DNA of 64,000 nt from Pseudomonas fluorescens (GCF_902497785.1 NZ_CABVHK010000003.1:248001-312000); one strand, 5' to 3'. Shown: positions 18,043 to 27,255, counted from the stretch's first letter. A program made the numbers and translations. Notes: generated by a model not told the origin, from the letters alone.

Positions 18043-18987
18043 TTACTCCTCTGCCCCGGCAGCTGAATGCGAACTCATGTCCATCCCTTCCATATGGGCC
18101 ACTTCTTTCTCTTTCTTCTCGTGGTGCATCGGCTTGCCCGGTTTCATGCCTTCGTACTTGTCGACGATGAACTGGAACAGGTTTGGCGTCACCGAGGAGT
18201 AGAGCTCGACTGGGTTGTTCTGGCTTGGTTTGGTAAGGGCTTCGTATTCAGCTTTTTCCAGCTGTTTAGGTGCCTTTTTGACTTCGCTTACCCAGGCGTC
18301 GAAATTCTCCTGAGAAGTTGAGATCGCTTTGAATTTCATGCCGGTGAAACCTGCGCCGCTGTAGTTGGCAGAGATGCCTTCCATTTCAGCGTCACGGTTG
18401 GCAATCAGGTGCAACTTGGTCTGCATGCCGGCCATCGCGTAGATCTGGCCGCCCAGGCCCGGAATGAAGAACGAGTTCATGACCGAGTCCGACGTCACCT
18501 TGAAGTTGACCGGGGTATTCGTCGGGAACACGATCTTGTTGACCGTGGCGATACCCTGCTCCGGGTAGATGAACACCCACTTCCAGTCCAGCGAGACCAC
18601 TTCAATGGTGATCGGCTTGACGTCGGATTCCAGCGGCTTGTAAGGGTCCAGTGCATGGGTCGACACGTAGGTGACGTAACCCAGGGCAATGATGATCAGC
18701 ACTGGAACAGCCCACACCGCGATTTCGATCTTGGTGGAGTGCGACCACTTCGGCGTGTACACGGCGTCAGTGTTGGTCGCGCGGTATTTCCAGGCGAACA
18801 GGAAGGTCATGACGATGACCGGGACCACGACCAACAGCATCAGCAACGTTGCGGTGATGATCAGGTTGCGCTGCTCCAGGCCAACCTGGCCCGTTGGATT
18901 GAGCAAGGTCATGTTGCAGCCTGACAGCAGCAACGTGCCGATCAGCGGCAATAAGCCTAGTAGTCTGGGGTACCTGTTTTTACTCAT
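18043..18987 (-). CDS. cyoA: Cytochrome bo3 ubiquinol oxidase subunit II (lipoprotein)
   Basis: A 314-aa protein with a lipoprotein signal (LLLSGCN lipobox at about residues 21-27), two transmembrane helices, and a periplasmic cupredoxin domain ([16 protein letters not shown]). As expected for quinol oxidases, the CuA ligands are absent. The start at 18987 (MSKNRYPR) is preceded by GAGG; the longer frame to 19041 has no basis. The C-terminus is His- and Met-rich ([17 protein letters not shown]), which may bind copper. It is the first gene of the cyoABCDE operon. Confidence 0.95.
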   Translation of the reverse strand: MSKNRYPRLLGLLPLIGTLLLSGCNMTLLNPTGQVGLEQRNLIITATLLMLLVVVPVIVMTFLFAWKYRATNTDAVYTPKWSHSTKIEIAVWAVPVLIIIALGYVTYVSTHALDPYKPLESDVKPITIEVVSLDWKWVFIYPEQGIATVNKIVFPTNTPVNFKVTSDSVMNSFFIPGLGGQIYAMAGMQTKLHLIANRDAEMEGISANYSGAGFTGMKFKAISTSQENFDAWVSEVKKAPKQLEKAEYEALTKPSQNNPVELYSSVTPNLFQFIVDKYEGMKPGKPMHHEKKEKEVAHMEGMDMSSHSAAGAEE

Positions 18988-19744
18988 CTCACGACCTCTA
19001 AAGCAGCTTGCGCAATGCAGTTGGGTTTTGATCGCCAACACTTCACCCTGCCAAGGGTTGGCATTTTTCTTGGATTGAATAAGGGCTGCCCGTCGCGCGT
19101 CAGACGCTGTTCGACAAATCCTGGGCCAGCGGTGAGTTCTTATTCGAATTCGTGGTCAAAGGCCTTGTTACAGCCCAATTCCATTTGGAGCGGATAGTTG
19201 GAAGGCACCGGCATCCGGGCGTCGCATGAAACCCTCTGGCCTCTCGACGCCCTGTTGCTGCCCGATCATCTGATGAAGGTGAGCAGCGCCGGGAATTCAG
19301 TGCGGGCGATTGTAGATATGTAACGATTCATAAACCATGTCTCATCCCGAAATAATTTTTATCCGTTTCAGCAACAATCATTGACGATTTTTGTAAAAGT
19401 GCGACATCTTATCGAAATTGATTCTCAACAAAAACACCAAAAATAGTAGGCCTACCACGCGCAGTTCAGACAGTATCGACGGCTCTGCCTCCCCCCTCAG
19501 CGTTGCCCCAGCCCCCACCAAGCAAGGGCTCTGGCAAATCGCCGGGGCCTGTTAAAAGTGCCTGCTTGGGGTTGAGGGGCAAAAGTCGGGAGGCCGATTT
19601 GAACGACGCATTTCATTGCATCGATGCGCTCCAATCCGCACCCTTGAAATGCCTTGCGACACTCGCGCTGTGACAACATGTCGCACATGTGCAGCACCCG
19701 TTCTTGTCGCGCATCAAGGTCTTTTCGCCTGTCCTCTGAAATGC
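18988..19744. other. Long non-coding region upstream of cyoA
   Basis: About 750 bases without a credible gene. It must contain the cyo promoter and leader. It also holds an imperfect inverted repeat, GCCCC...AAGCA, with arms near 19502-19524 and 19559-19581, and the palindrome ACATGT-CGC-ACATGT near 19677-19691. Short frames here lack coding character and ribosome sites. The strong terminator at its right end would also stop a plus-strand transcript, so a small RNA is possible but not shown. Confidence 0.5.
19418..19431. promoter_or_regulatory. Possible Anr/FNR-type box upstream of cyoA
   Basis: TTGATTCTCAACAA matches the FNR/Anr consensus TTGAT-N4-ATCAA except one base in the second half. 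Anr is known to control cyo genes in pseudomonads, so the site is reasonable, but a single imperfect match in AT-rich DNA is weak evidence. A degenerate Fur box is an alternative reading. Confidence 0.3.
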
Positions 19745-19785
19745 AAAACGCCCCGGTCCTCTGAACGAGGACCGGGGCGTTTTTT
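19745..19785. terminator. Bidirectional rho-independent terminator
   Basis: A long perfect stem, AAAACGCCCCGGTCCTC and its complement, with a 5-nt loop and T runs on both sides. On the minus strand it ends the dsbB transcript. Confidence 0.92.
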
Positions 19786-19814
19786 ATGCGTTACCCAGAG
19801 AAGCGGCGTGTGAC

Positions 19815-20324
19815 CTAGCGCAGTGGCCTGCGGTTACGCAAAGTCAGCAACGGCACCAACACCACCACCAGCACAAAAGCGATCAACGCCCATTGCGCAA
19901 GCGACAGGCCAAGAATTGGCGGGTACGGCGTTGAGCAGAAACCGTCGACCTGGAAGCCCAGTGGGAAGATCTTCGCCAGTGGCAGGCCATCGACAATCGG
20001 TTGCAGCACATCGATGCCACAGCTGACCGCCGGGTAAAACTGCGTGTAAACGTGATGCCCGGCGACGCCGACGCCCGCGAGGGCGCAGACCACCACCAGG
20101 GTTTCGAGCACCGTGATGCTGCGGCGGGTGCGCATTGCCGCGCCGATGAACGCAAAGATCGCGATCAGCAGCAAGGCATAGCGTTGCAGGATGCACAGCG
20201 GACACGGCGCTTCTCCGAGCGCGATTTGCATGTACAGCGCGCCCCCGATCAGTGCCAGGCAGATGATGCCCAACAGCACCAGATAACGCCGCTCTCGGCC
20301 CAACCGCATCGTTTCCTCGCTCAT
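19815..20324 (-). CDS. dsbB: Disulfide bond formation protein DsbB
   Basis: A 169-aa inner-membrane protein with four transmembrane helices. It carries both redox cysteine pairs: CPLC in APCPLCILQRY in the first periplasmic loop, and the pair in SCGID and GFCSTP in the second. DsbB reoxidises DsbA and passes electrons to quinones. An AAGGGAAAGG site precedes the ATG. It is a single-gene unit with a strong terminator 30 bases after its stop codon. Pseudomonads often carry two DsbB paralogues; which one this is cannot be told. Confidence 0.94.
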   Translation of the reverse strand: MSEETMRLGRERRYLVLLGIICLALIGGALYMQIALGEAPCPLCILQRYALLLIAIFAFIGAAMRTRRSITVLETLVVVCALAGVGVAGHHVYTQFYPAVSCGIDVLQPIVDGLPLAKIFPLGFQVDGFCSTPYPPILGLSLAQWALIAFVLVVVLVPLLTLRNRRPLR

Positions 20325-20467
20325 TACCTTTCCCTTCTGAATATCGATTGACCGGAAGTCTACACGCTGGCCCGGACCTTGGAGAGCCGGGGCGCATGGA
20401 ATAGATGTCGGGGAATAAACGATAAGGTGGTTAAGAAGGGATTAACTGGCAACGCTCCAGTCCCATT

Positions 20468-20566
20468 GTAGGAGCGAGCTTGCTCGCGAAAAGCGCGAAC
20501 GATAACGCGGGCATTCTGGATGCACGTGTTGACCGAACGTTTTTCGCGAGCAAGCTCGCTCCTACA
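20468..20566. repeat. REP pair, family B (inverted)
   Basis: GGAGCGAGCTTGCTCGCGA at 20471-20489 and its inverse near 20544-20562 face each other downstream of the binding-protein gene. Confidence 0.88.
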
Positions 20567-20605
20567 GTTGGAATGGATGTCGAGGTGGCTCGCGAAGGGG
20601 TTGGT

Positions 20606-21382
20606 TCAGTCGCCGTAGATATCAGACTTGAAGTACTTGTCGGAAATCTTCTGGTACTCACCACTGGCGCGAATGCCGTCGATAGCGCTGTTCAACTGGC
20701 TTACCAGCTCGGTGTTGCCCTTGCGCACCGCGATCCCGGCGCCCTCGCCCACGTATTTCGGGTCCTTGAGCTCTGGCCCGACAAAGGCGTAACCCTTGCC
20801 ACGCGGCATCGACAGGAAGTCATTCAGCGGGATGGTGTCGGCGAAAATCGCGTCGAGGCGACCGGCCGCCAGGTCCATGTAGATTTCTTCGTTGTTGCTG
20901 TAGCGCTTGACGTTGACGCCCTTAGGCTCGAACACCTCGGTGGCGAAGCGGTCGGTGGTGGTCGCCCGTTGCACGCCGACATTCTTGCCCTTGAGGCTGG
21001 CGTACTGGTCATCCACGGTTGCGCCTTCTTTCATCACCAGACGCGAGGAGGTGAAGTAGTACTTGTGGGTAAAATCCACCGACTTCTTGCGGTCTTCGTT
21101 GATGGTCATGGACGACAGCGCCATGTCGATTTTCTTCACTTTGAGGGAAGGAATCAGACCGTCGAACTCACCTTCGACCCAGACACATTTGACCTTCATC
21201 TGCGCGCACAGGGCATTGCCGATGTCGTAGTCGAAACCGACGATCTCACCCTTGTCAGTCTTCGACGCAAAGGGCGGGTACGCCGCTTCAATGCCGATGC
21301 GCAAGGTTTTCTCGGCGGCAAACAAAGTGCTGCACGCCAACAGGCTCAGGGCCAGACCGGTGATGAGGGGAAATTTCTTCAT
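20606..21382 (-). CDS. ABC transporter periplasmic amino-acid-binding protein, 258 aa
   Basis: A type-3 solute-binding protein (SBP_bac_3) with a clear Sec signal peptide ([22 protein letters not shown], cleaved after AEK or just before it). It has the domain signature [27 protein letters not shown]-like start and [14 protein letters not shown] in the second lobe. The pattern is closest to lysine/arginine/ornithine or histidine binding proteins. No permease or ATPase genes are adjacent, so it is an orphan receptor that must use a transporter encoded elsewhere. It is flanked by REP pairs on both sides. Confidence 0.88.
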   Translation of the reverse strand: MKKFPLITGLALSLLACSTLFAAEKTLRIGIEAAYPPFASKTDKGEIVGFDYDIGNALCAQMKVKCVWVEGEFDGLIPSLKVKKIDMALSSMTINEDRKKSVDFTHKYYFTSSRLVMKEGATVDDQYASLKGKNVGVQRATTTDRFATEVFEPKGVNVKRYSNNEEIYMDLAAGRLDAIFADTIPLNDFLSMPRGKGYAFVGPELKDPKYVGEGAGIAVRKGNTELVSQLNSAIDGIRASGEYQKISDKYFKSDIYGD

Positions 21383-21690
21383 GTTCGTTCTCTCGCGGGT
21401 TGTTGTTGGTTTGGCAAGACAGAAGAAGAGCAGAAACGGGGAAGGCTTTTTTGTACTTATAATTCCATACTGGACTTTTATGTATTAATCGTCAATTGGA
21501 GGAAATGAAGATGTACGGGCCGGTGGTCGGGTGGTGGGTCAGGAAGGTATTGGGTGACGCGAATGACCCCATCGCGAGCAAGCTCGCTCCCACAGTTGAT
21601 CTTCATGAACACAAATGCTGTGTAGGACGAAGATCTCCTGTGGGAGCGAGCTTGAACTGGTCAAGTAATTCTGGACACCAGTTACGGTTT

Positions 21691-22569
21691 TCATGCCGCC
21701 AATCTCTCCATAGCTACCGGCGACCGGTAATCGTTGTAGCTGTGGAGCCTGACGTTGTTGTAACGCATCACATAACGCTGAACATCCACGCGGGCTTCAT
21801 GCTCCGAGCGGTAGCCGTCTTCGGGCACCCACTCTGACTTCAGGCTCCCAAAGAAACGCTCCATCGGGGCGTTGTCCCAGCACTCACCTTTACGACTCAT
21901 GCTTTGCACAAGTCCATGCTTGCGCATCTCACTTCTGAATTTGTGGCTGGTGTATTGGCAGCCTTGATCGGAATGAAACAGCACCTCTTTCGGCCGGCCT
22001 CGCAATTCGACCGCCATTCGCAACGCTTCACAGGTCAGCGTGGCATCGGAAATCATTGAAAACGACCAGCCTACGATCCGGCGAGCAAACAGATCCAGAA
22101 CCGCCGCGAAATACATCCAGCGCTTGCCGACCCTGATGTACGTCACATCGCCACACCACACCTGATTCATCGCCGTGACATCGAACTTGCGCTTGAGCAC
22201 ATGCGGCGCCACCAGCGCTTCTACGCCGGAAGATTTGTACTTGTGCCGCCTGCGTTGATGGCTGGCGACTCCGGCTTCGCGCATCAAGCTGCGAGCCATA
22301 TGCCGCCCAACACGATGCCCCTTTGCTTGCAGCTCCTTGGAAAGGGTGCGACACCCAGCCGACGCTCTGGATTCCTTGTGATGCTCGACTAGCACGGCTT
22401 TAAGTTTCTCCCGCTCAGGCTTCACCTTACCTTGGCGCTGACGCCAGGCATAAAAGCTGCTGCGGTTGACTCCAAACGCCCGACAGCAATTGTTAACGCC
22501 GTACTGCTCGTCCAGCTCGTTGATCAGCGAAAATGATCTTTGGAGTCCAAAAGCAGGAGAGCACTGGCC
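21691..22569 (-). CDS. IS3-family transposase OrfB (frameshift-expressed)
   Basis: This frame encodes the DDE integrase core: an HTH_21-type region (VNRSSFYAWR), then the catalytic D in WCGDVTYI, D in HSDQGCQY and E in MERFFGSLKSE, with 35 residues between the last two, as in IS3 transposases. It has no obvious independent start. It joins orfA by -1 slippage at the A6G heptamer (22569-22575), giving a predicted OrfAB of about 380 aa (88 from OrfA plus 292). A shorter open frame from an internal start at 22425 also exists. The reading frame is intact to its stop. Confidence 0.9.
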   Translation of the reverse strand, partial: GQCSPAFGLQRSFSLINELDEQYGVNNCCRAFGVNRSSFYAWRQRQGKVKPEREKLKAVLVEHHKESRASAGCRTLSKELQAKGHRVGRHMARSLMREAGVASHQRRRHKYKSSGVEALVAPHVLKRKFDVTAMNQVWCGDVTYIRVGKRWMYFAAVLDLFARRIVGWSFSMISDATLTCEALRMAVELRGRPKEVLFHSDQGCQYTSHKFRSEMRKHGLVQSMSRKGECWDNAPMERFFGSLKSEWVPEDGYRSEHEARVDVQRYVMRYNNVRLHSYNDYRSPVAMERLAA

Positions 22570-22832
22570 TTTTTTAGGATTTCAATATCCAGGTCTTTCT
22601 GCCTGAGCAACGCCTTAAGCTGCTGAATCTCTCGCTGATCCGCGGTAATCGCCTTAGCGCCCTGCGGGGTCGAACCCAGGCGCTCTTTGCGAACCTGATC
22701 GACCCAACGGCGCAAGGCGGTAGGGCCGATATCCAGACTGGCACAGACTTCGGGAACTGACTGGCCCTCGTCCAGCACCATGCTGGCAGCCTTGAGCTTG
22801 AACTCACTGGAATAAGATTTACGCATATTCAA
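22524..22832 (-). CDS. IS3-family transposase OrfA, 102 aa
   Basis: A small helix-turn-helix protein of the transposase_8 family (SSEFKLKAASMVLDEGQSV, then GPTALRRWVDQ). A leucine-zipper-like tail (QQLKALLRQKDLDIEILKK) mediates oligomerisation. It recognises the IS ends. Near its 3' end the codons CTA AAA AAG form a classic slippery site that lets ribosomes move into the orfB frame. Confidence 0.92.
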   Translation of the reverse strand: MNMRKSYSSEFKLKAASMVLDEGQSVPEVCASLDIGPTALRRWVDQVRKERLGSTPQGAKAITADQREIQQLKALLRQKDLDIEILKKASALLLLDSKDHFR

Positions 22833-22935
22833 ACACCTCAGATTTGGGCGCCATCATAACGCCCGATTGAAGTGTCCAAAATCATTAGGCCAGTTCAGCT
22901 TGCTCGCGAAGGCGTACTTGAATGCGCCACAGGAA

Positions 22936-23388
22936 TTACGGCTTCCAGCGATCCGCCGCCGCATGATCACTGTCGCGCCCTTCCACCCAGCGCGCGCCGT
23001 CAGGGGTATTTTCCTTCTTCCAGAACGGCGCCCGGGTTTTCAGGTAATCCATCACAAACGCGCAGGCATCGAATGCCGCCTGGCGGTGGGCGCTGGCGGC
23101 GGCGACAAAGACGATCGGCTCGCCCGGCTCCAGGGCGCCAATGCGATGCAGCACTTCCAGTTTAAGTAGCGGCCAGCGCTGTTCGGCCTCTGCGGCGATT
23201 TTGCCGAGGGCTTTTTCGGTCATGCCCGGATAGTGTTCGAGGAACATACCGGCGACATCCTGCCCGTCATTGAAGTCGCGCACGTAGCCGACAAAACTCA
23301 CCACCGCACCGACGCCGACGTTGGCGGCGTGCATGGCGTTGACTTCAGCGCCCGGATCGAACGCCGAGGCCTGCACACGAATCGCCAT
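22936..23388 (-). CDS. moaE: Molybdopterin synthase catalytic subunit MoaE
   Basis: A 150-aa protein with the MoaE pattern: GAVVSFVGYVRDFNDG near residue 27-42, LEHYPGMTEKAL, HRIGALEPGE, and FVMDYLKTRAPFWKKE near the C-terminus, containing the catalytic Lys residues. It transfers sulfur from MoaD to precursor Z to make molybdopterin. It is the last gene of moaCDE, 3 bases after moaD. A possible end effect: the IS-disrupted REP lies 24 bases downstream. Confidence 0.95.
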   Translation of the reverse strand: MAIRVQASAFDPGAEVNAMHAANVGVGAVVSFVGYVRDFNDGQDVAGMFLEHYPGMTEKALGKIAAEAEQRWPLLKLEVLHRIGALEPGEPIVFVAAASAHRQAAFDACAFVMDYLKTRAPFWKKENTPDGARWVEGRDSDHAAADRWKP

Positions 23389-23391
23389 GGC

Positions 23392-23634
23392 TCAGCCCCC
23401 GGTTACGGTCGGAAAGAACGCCACTTCATCGCCGTCGCTCACTGGCTCGTCGAGTTGGCAGAGGTCTTCGTTGCGGGCGCACATCAGGTTCTGCTCGCTC
23501 AACACCTCGGCACCGTCACGCGCAGCCAACAGTGCCCGAACGTCATCGATGGTGGCGAAGTCGCCCTCGACCTTGACCGAATCCACGCCCAGCGCTTCTC
23601 GATAACGAGCGAAAAACCTCACGGTCAGGTTCAT
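23392..23634 (-). CDS. moaD: Molybdopterin synthase sulfur-carrier subunit MoaD
   Basis: An 80-aa ubiquitin-like protein ending in Gly-Gly (TVTGG), the residue that is thiocarboxylated. The correct start is the ATG at 23634 ([16 protein letters not shown]), which overlaps the moaC stop codon as ATGA, implying translational coupling. The longer open frame upstream runs inside moaC and is not real. Confidence 0.95.
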   Translation of the reverse strand: MNLTVRFFARYREALGVDSVKVEGDFATIDDVRALLAARDGAEVLSEQNLMCARNEDLCQLDEPVSDGDEVAFFPTVTGG

Positions 23635-24104
23635 GACGGGTCCGCCTGATAATGGCCGCTCTTGCCACCGAGCTTCTCCAGCAGTCGCACGCTTTCGATG
23701 ACCATGCCGCGATCCACAGCCTTGCACATGTCATAGATCGTCAGCGCCGCGACACTGGCAGCGGTGAGCGCTTCCATCTCGACGCCGGTCTGCCCCGACA
23801 GCTTGCAGCGCGCGACGATTCGGACCGAGTCATCGCCTTCGGCGCTCAGTTCGACTTTGACGCCGGTGAGCAACAGCGGGTGGCACAAGGGAATCAGGTC
23901 GCTGGTTTTCTTCGCCGCCTGAATGCCGGCGATACGCGCCACGGCGAACACATCACCTTTGGGATGGCCGCCACTGACGATCATCTGCAGGGTTTCGGGC
24001 AGCATGCGCACCAGCGCTTGAGCCGTCGCTTCACGGAAGGTCACGTCTTTTTCAGTGACGTCGACCATATTGGCGCGGCCTTGGGAATCGAGATGAGTCA
24101 GCAC
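23631..24104 (-). CDS. moaC: Cyclic pyranopterin monophosphate synthase MoaC
   Basis: A 157-aa protein with the family pattern: [18 protein letters not shown] at the N-terminus, [17 protein letters not shown] near 70-86, and [19 protein letters not shown] near 115. It completes the first step of molybdenum cofactor synthesis together with MoaA, which is not in this window. The start is the GTG at 24104, with AGGAG seven bases upstream; an alternative TTG at 24122 would overlap that ribosome site. Confidence 0.95.
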   Translation of the reverse strand: MLTHLDSQGRANMVDVTEKDVTFREATAQALVRMLPETLQMIVSGGHPKGDVFAVARIAGIQAAKKTSDLIPLCHPLLLTGVKVELSAEGDDSVRIVARCKLSGQTGVEMEALTAASVAALTIYDMCKAVDRGMVIESVRLLEKLGGKSGHYQADPS

Positions 24105-24189
24105 AGGTTTACTCCTGATCAAGAGCCTCGATTGTAAACCTGTGGGTCAAATTTCCGCACGTTTGATTTAAGCGCTGCCGCCCGCCTTT

Positions 24190-24280
24190 GTAGGAGCTGC
24201 CGAAGGCTGCGATCTTTTGATCTTCGACCTGAGCAACACGATCAAAAGATCAAAAGATCGCAGCCTTCGGCAGCTCCTAC
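24190..24280. repeat. REP pair, family A (inverted)
   Basis: Two facing GTAGGAGCTGCCGAAGGCTG units, with the spacer containing an extra GATCAAAAGAT repeat, lie between the moaC start and the phoH terminator. Confidence 0.9.
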
Positions 24281-24298
24281 GGGGATTTGTGTGGGCAT

Positions 24299-24332
24299 AA
24301 AAAAACGGGCGCCTTTTGGGCGCCCGATTTTA
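24299..24332 (-). terminator. Rho-independent terminator of phoH
   Basis: On the minus strand CGGGCGCC, a 5-nt loop and GGCGCCCG are followed by seven T residues, 10 bases after the phoH stop. Confidence 0.9.
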
Positions 24333-24341
24333 GTGAAGTGC

Positions 24342-25736
24342 TTACAAATGCGATTCGGCGTATTCGGCCAGGATCGAACGCGGCACCCCTTGCAGGGTGA
24401 TGTGTACACCGTTAGGGAAATCCTTGAAGCGTTCAGTCAGGTAAGTCAGCCCGGAACTGGTCGCGGACAGGTAAGGGGTGTCGATCTGCGCCAGGTTGCC
24501 CAGGCACACCACTTTGGAACCGGCGCCGGCACGGGTGATGATGGTTTTCATCTGGTGCGGCGTGAGGTTCTGGCATTCATCGATCAAAATCAGGCTTTGC
24601 TGGAAGCTGCGACCTCGAATGTAATTGAGGGATTTGAACTGCAACGGCACTTTGCTGAGGATGTAATCGACGCTGCCATGGGTGTTTTCGTCATCCATGT
24701 GCAAGGCTTCGAGGTTGTCGGTAATGGCGCCCAGCCAAGGCTCCATTTTTTCCGCTTCGGTGCCGGGCAGGAAACCGATTTCCTGATCCAGGCCCTGCAC
24801 GCTGCGCGTCGCAATGATCCGGCGATAACGTTTGCTGACCATGGTCTGCTCGATCGCCGCCGCCAGGGCGAGGATGGTTTTACCCGAACCGGCGGCACCG
24901 GTCAGATTGACCAGGTGGATATCCGGATCCAGCAAGGCGTACAGCGCCAGGCTCTGATAGATGTCACGTGGTTTCAGGCCCCAGGCTTCCTGGTGCAGCA
25001 GGGGTTCCTGATGCAGGTCGAGAATCAGCAGCTTGTCGTCCTCGATCTCCTTGATCCAGCCGACAAAGCCCTGCTCGTCGATGATGAACTCGTTGATGTG
25101 CACCGCTGGCAGGTTGTCGATCAGCTTCACCTGATGCCAGGTGCGGCCGTGATCCTGACGGGTATCGACATTGCTCACACGGTCCCAGAAGGAACCGTCC
25201 ATGTTGTGATAACCGTTGGGCAGCAGCGAAACGTCATCAACCAGTTGATCGGTGCTGTAGTCCTCGGCCGCAATCCCGCACGCCCGGGCTTTGAGGCGCA
25301 TGTTGATGTCTTTGGTGACCAGTACGACAGGCAGCTTGGGCTCGCGCGCATGCAGATCAATCAACTGATTGATGATGATGTTGTCGTTCAAGTGCTCGGG
25401 AAGAATGATGTTCGGCTCGGCACGCTTGCTCATCAGAATTGACAGCAAACCCTTGGGCCCACTTTTGCCACGCTGGATCGGCACACCCAGTTCAACGTCT
25501 TCAGGGCTGGCATCGCCCAGGGTTTTGTCGATCAGGCGAATCGCCTGACGGCATTCCGCAGCCACGCTGTGATGCCCGCTCTTGAGCTTGTCCAGCTCCT
25601 CAAGCACGGTCATCGGGATCGCGACGTGGTGTTCTTCGAAGTTAAGCAAGGCGTTTGGATCGTGAATCAATACGTTGGTATCGAGTACATAAAGGATTGG
25701 CTGGTTGGAGGAAGAACTACGTCCGTGATCATCCAT
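24342..25736 (-). CDS. PIN-PhoH family protein (PhoH2-like ATPase), 464 aa
   Basis: An N-terminal PIN nuclease domain (residues about 13-140; VLDTNVLIHDP, with acidic residues such as VLEELDKL) is followed by a PhoH P-loop ATPase domain. That domain has Walker A GAAGSGKT near residue 283 and Walker B LILIDECQN near 380. Proteins with this fusion are proposed RNA helicase-ribonucleases (PhoH2). The ribosome site AAGGTG lies 7 bases from the ATG. It has its own terminator, so it is a monocistronic unit upstream of moaCDE. Confidence 0.92.
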   Translation of the reverse strand: MDDHGRSSSSNQPILYVLDTNVLIHDPNALLNFEEHHVAIPMTVLEELDKLKSGHHSVAAECRQAIRLIDKTLGDASPEDVELGVPIQRGKSGPKGLLSILMSKRAEPNIILPEHLNDNIIINQLIDLHAREPKLPVVLVTKDINMRLKARACGIAAEDYSTDQLVDDVSLLPNGYHNMDGSFWDRVSNVDTRQDHGRTWHQVKLIDNLPAVHINEFIIDEQGFVGWIKEIEDDKLLILDLHQEPLLHQEAWGLKPRDIYQSLALYALLDPDIHLVNLTGAAGSGKTILALAAAIEQTMVSKRYRRIIATRSVQGLDQEIGFLPGTEAEKMEPWLGAITDNLEALHMDDENTHGSVDYILSKVPLQFKSLNYIRGRSFQQSLILIDECQNLTPHQMKTIITRAGAGSKVVCLGNLAQIDTPYLSATSSGLTYLTERFKDFPNGVHITLQGVPRSILAEYAESHL

Positions 25737-26085
25737 ACTCGGTCACCTTTGTGGGAGCCAGGCGACGCAATACCTTGACAGTGCTGCGCCTCGAAGTGAC
25801 TGCCGAATTCACCCCGCACTACCAACAAAAAGCGCAATGCAAGTGAACTGCACACAAGGGGTCTTGGGAGACGCCACCTGTGTTGCAGGTTTCGGCGGTC
25901 TGTCTTCGTAATACTCCAAAACCCATGACAGAAAAAAGCACTTTGACGCTTTTTTGAAGTTTATTTTTCAGAGTGACGAATAGCCCTTGGCGTGCAGGCA
26001 ATGTGCCGTTAAAGTCGGAAGTCCGCCTGCATCGAATTTCCTTCCAGAATCGCCCCGAACCCAATGTTTACGGGGTTTCCCGGGT
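25737..26085. other. Non-coding gap upstream of the PIN-PhoH gene
   Basis: About 350 bases without a credible gene. It should contain the phoH promoter. A short A6GC/GCT6 palindrome lies near 25934-25957. An imperfect GGGTTTC/GAAACCC hairpin at 26073-26097 overlaps the end of the next minus-strand gene but lacks a T run. Otherwise I see nothing specific. Confidence 0.5.
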
Positions 26086-27210
26086 TCAGCGAAACCCGTC
26101 CTGACAGTCTTCCCAACCGATCCCGCTGGCCGCCGTTTGCGTGATCAGCCAAGGCATCGCTGTTTTCACCGTCTCCTGCTTGATGTTGAAATTGATCACC
26201 CCGTGGCGCCATAACAGCATCAGGGTCAGCACCCGCTGCGCGCTCTGATTGCCCTTGAGCTTGCCGGCGCCGTCCTGGGCATCGATTTCCCACAGGGCGA
26301 CCTGCAAGCCTTGTGAGCTGAAGAAGCCTTGCGCGTCCGCGCGACGCTGACCGTCTGGCGGGCGGAACAGCGGCACGTAGTTCTCCGGCAGTTTGCTTTT
26401 GACCAGTTCGGTGCTGCGTCGCACCGAGTCTTGCCAGTCTTGCCAGTGGCTGTGGGAGCGGAATTCCCAGCCTTGCACGCCGATGCACTGCGTGGAGTAA
26501 GTCGCCTGCAGGCTGGCCACCGAGCGCTCGCTCAAACGCGCCTGAATGTCCTTGCCGAGAACAAAAAAAGTGCCGGTCATGTTCGCCTTGCGCAGGTAAT
26601 CAGTGACCCACTCAGTGTTGTCCGGCGCGGCATTGGCGGCACTGTCGAAGGTCAACAGAAACAGCCGGTCATGCATCGGCTCGCCGTTGCGCTCATAGTC
26701 GCCAAAACGATCGATTTCGCTGCTGGTTTGCGGAAACAGCGCGGCCTTGCGCAGTTGCTCGTCGAGGTATTGCGCGTGGAACAATCGGCTCGGCTCGGCC
26801 CACTTGACGTAGTAGCTGTCGTCGCTGACCTGGAACTTGGCGGCTTGCTGGCGCAGGGTGTCCATGTCCTCGACGAGAAAACAGAAAGAGGCATCCTGAT
26901 CGCAGCTCTGCTGGGCGAAGTTGTAGTTGCTCAGCAAGCGCTGCCACATGCGTTGGCGCAACCGGTTGACCGACTCCAGGTTGATCGTGCGCAGGCCCAG
27001 TCGCTGGGCCAGGCCCGCTTCGTCCAGCGACTCGCTGGCCAGCAGGACACGGCTGAACATCAGAATCTCCGCCCGCGAGGCGACGTCGAACAGCGTCGGG
27101 GTGCCGAGCTGTTCTGGCCAGGTACTGCGATCGAGCGTGGCGACATCGCCCGGCGCCGCCATGGCACCCAGGCTCAACAGCCAGGCCGATAAAAGAAAAA
27201 CGATACGCAA
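26086..27210 (-). CDS. Secreted NodB-like polysaccharide deacetylase homologue with altered metal motif
   Basis: A signal peptide (MRIVFLLSAWLLSLGAMA) precedes a 374-aa protein. The start is taken as the TTG at 27210, with GGAGAC just upstream. The C-terminal half resembles a NodB homology domain: LLTFDSAAN (motif 1), TGTFFVLG, EFRSHSHW (the His-x-His motif 2), LFRPPDGQ (motif 3) and ALWEIDAQD. In active enzymes motif 1 reads TFDDG; here the second Asp, a metal ligand, is Ser. The protein may be inactive, use other ligands, or have a new role. The N-terminal half, about 190 residues, is not recognised. Location is probably periplasmic. Confidence 0.75.
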   Translation of the reverse strand: MRIVFLLSAWLLSLGAMAAPGDVATLDRSTWPEQLGTPTLFDVASRAEILMFSRVLLASESLDEAGLAQRLGLRTINLESVNRLRQRMWQRLLSNYNFAQQSCDQDASFCFLVEDMDTLRQQAAKFQVSDDSYYVKWAEPSRLFHAQYLDEQLRKAALFPQTSSEIDRFGDYERNGEPMHDRLFLLTFDSAANAAPDNTEWVTDYLRKANMTGTFFVLGKDIQARLSERSVASLQATYSTQCIGVQGWEFRSHSHWQDWQDSVRRSTELVKSKLPENYVPLFRPPDGQRRADAQGFFSSQGLQVALWEIDAQDGAGKLKGNQSAQRVLTLMLLWRHGVINFNIKQETVKTAMPWLITQTAASGIGWEDCQDGFR

Positions 27211-27255
27211 TGGGATGTCTCCATAACAAAACCCGGGCGGCACTATATCGCGGGA

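Larger units (their letters stand above)
21653..22897 (-). mobile_element. IS3-family insertion sequence, 1245 bp, complete
   Basis: The ends are imperfect inverted repeats beginning TGAACTGG at left and ending CCAGTTCA at right; similarity runs about 27 bases. The terminal TG...CA is typical of IS3. The flanking trinucleotide GCT is duplicated (21650-21652 and 22898-22900), a 3-bp target duplication. It carries orfA and orfB with an A6G frameshift site, so it looks fully functional. Confidence 0.93.
21572..22910. repeat. REP pair, family B, split by an insertion sequence
   Basis: The left unit (TCGCGAGCAAGCTCGCTCCC, about 21572-21591) is intact. The facing right unit is broken: GTGGGAGCGAGCT at 21640-21652 continues as GCTTGCTCGCGAA at 22898-22910. 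Removing the IS and one GCT restores a perfect REP. Confidence 0.9.

Noticed and set aside
19497-19697. A 66-codon minus-strand frame in the cyoA upstream region
   Set aside because: No ribosome site and non-coding composition; overlaps an inverted repeat.
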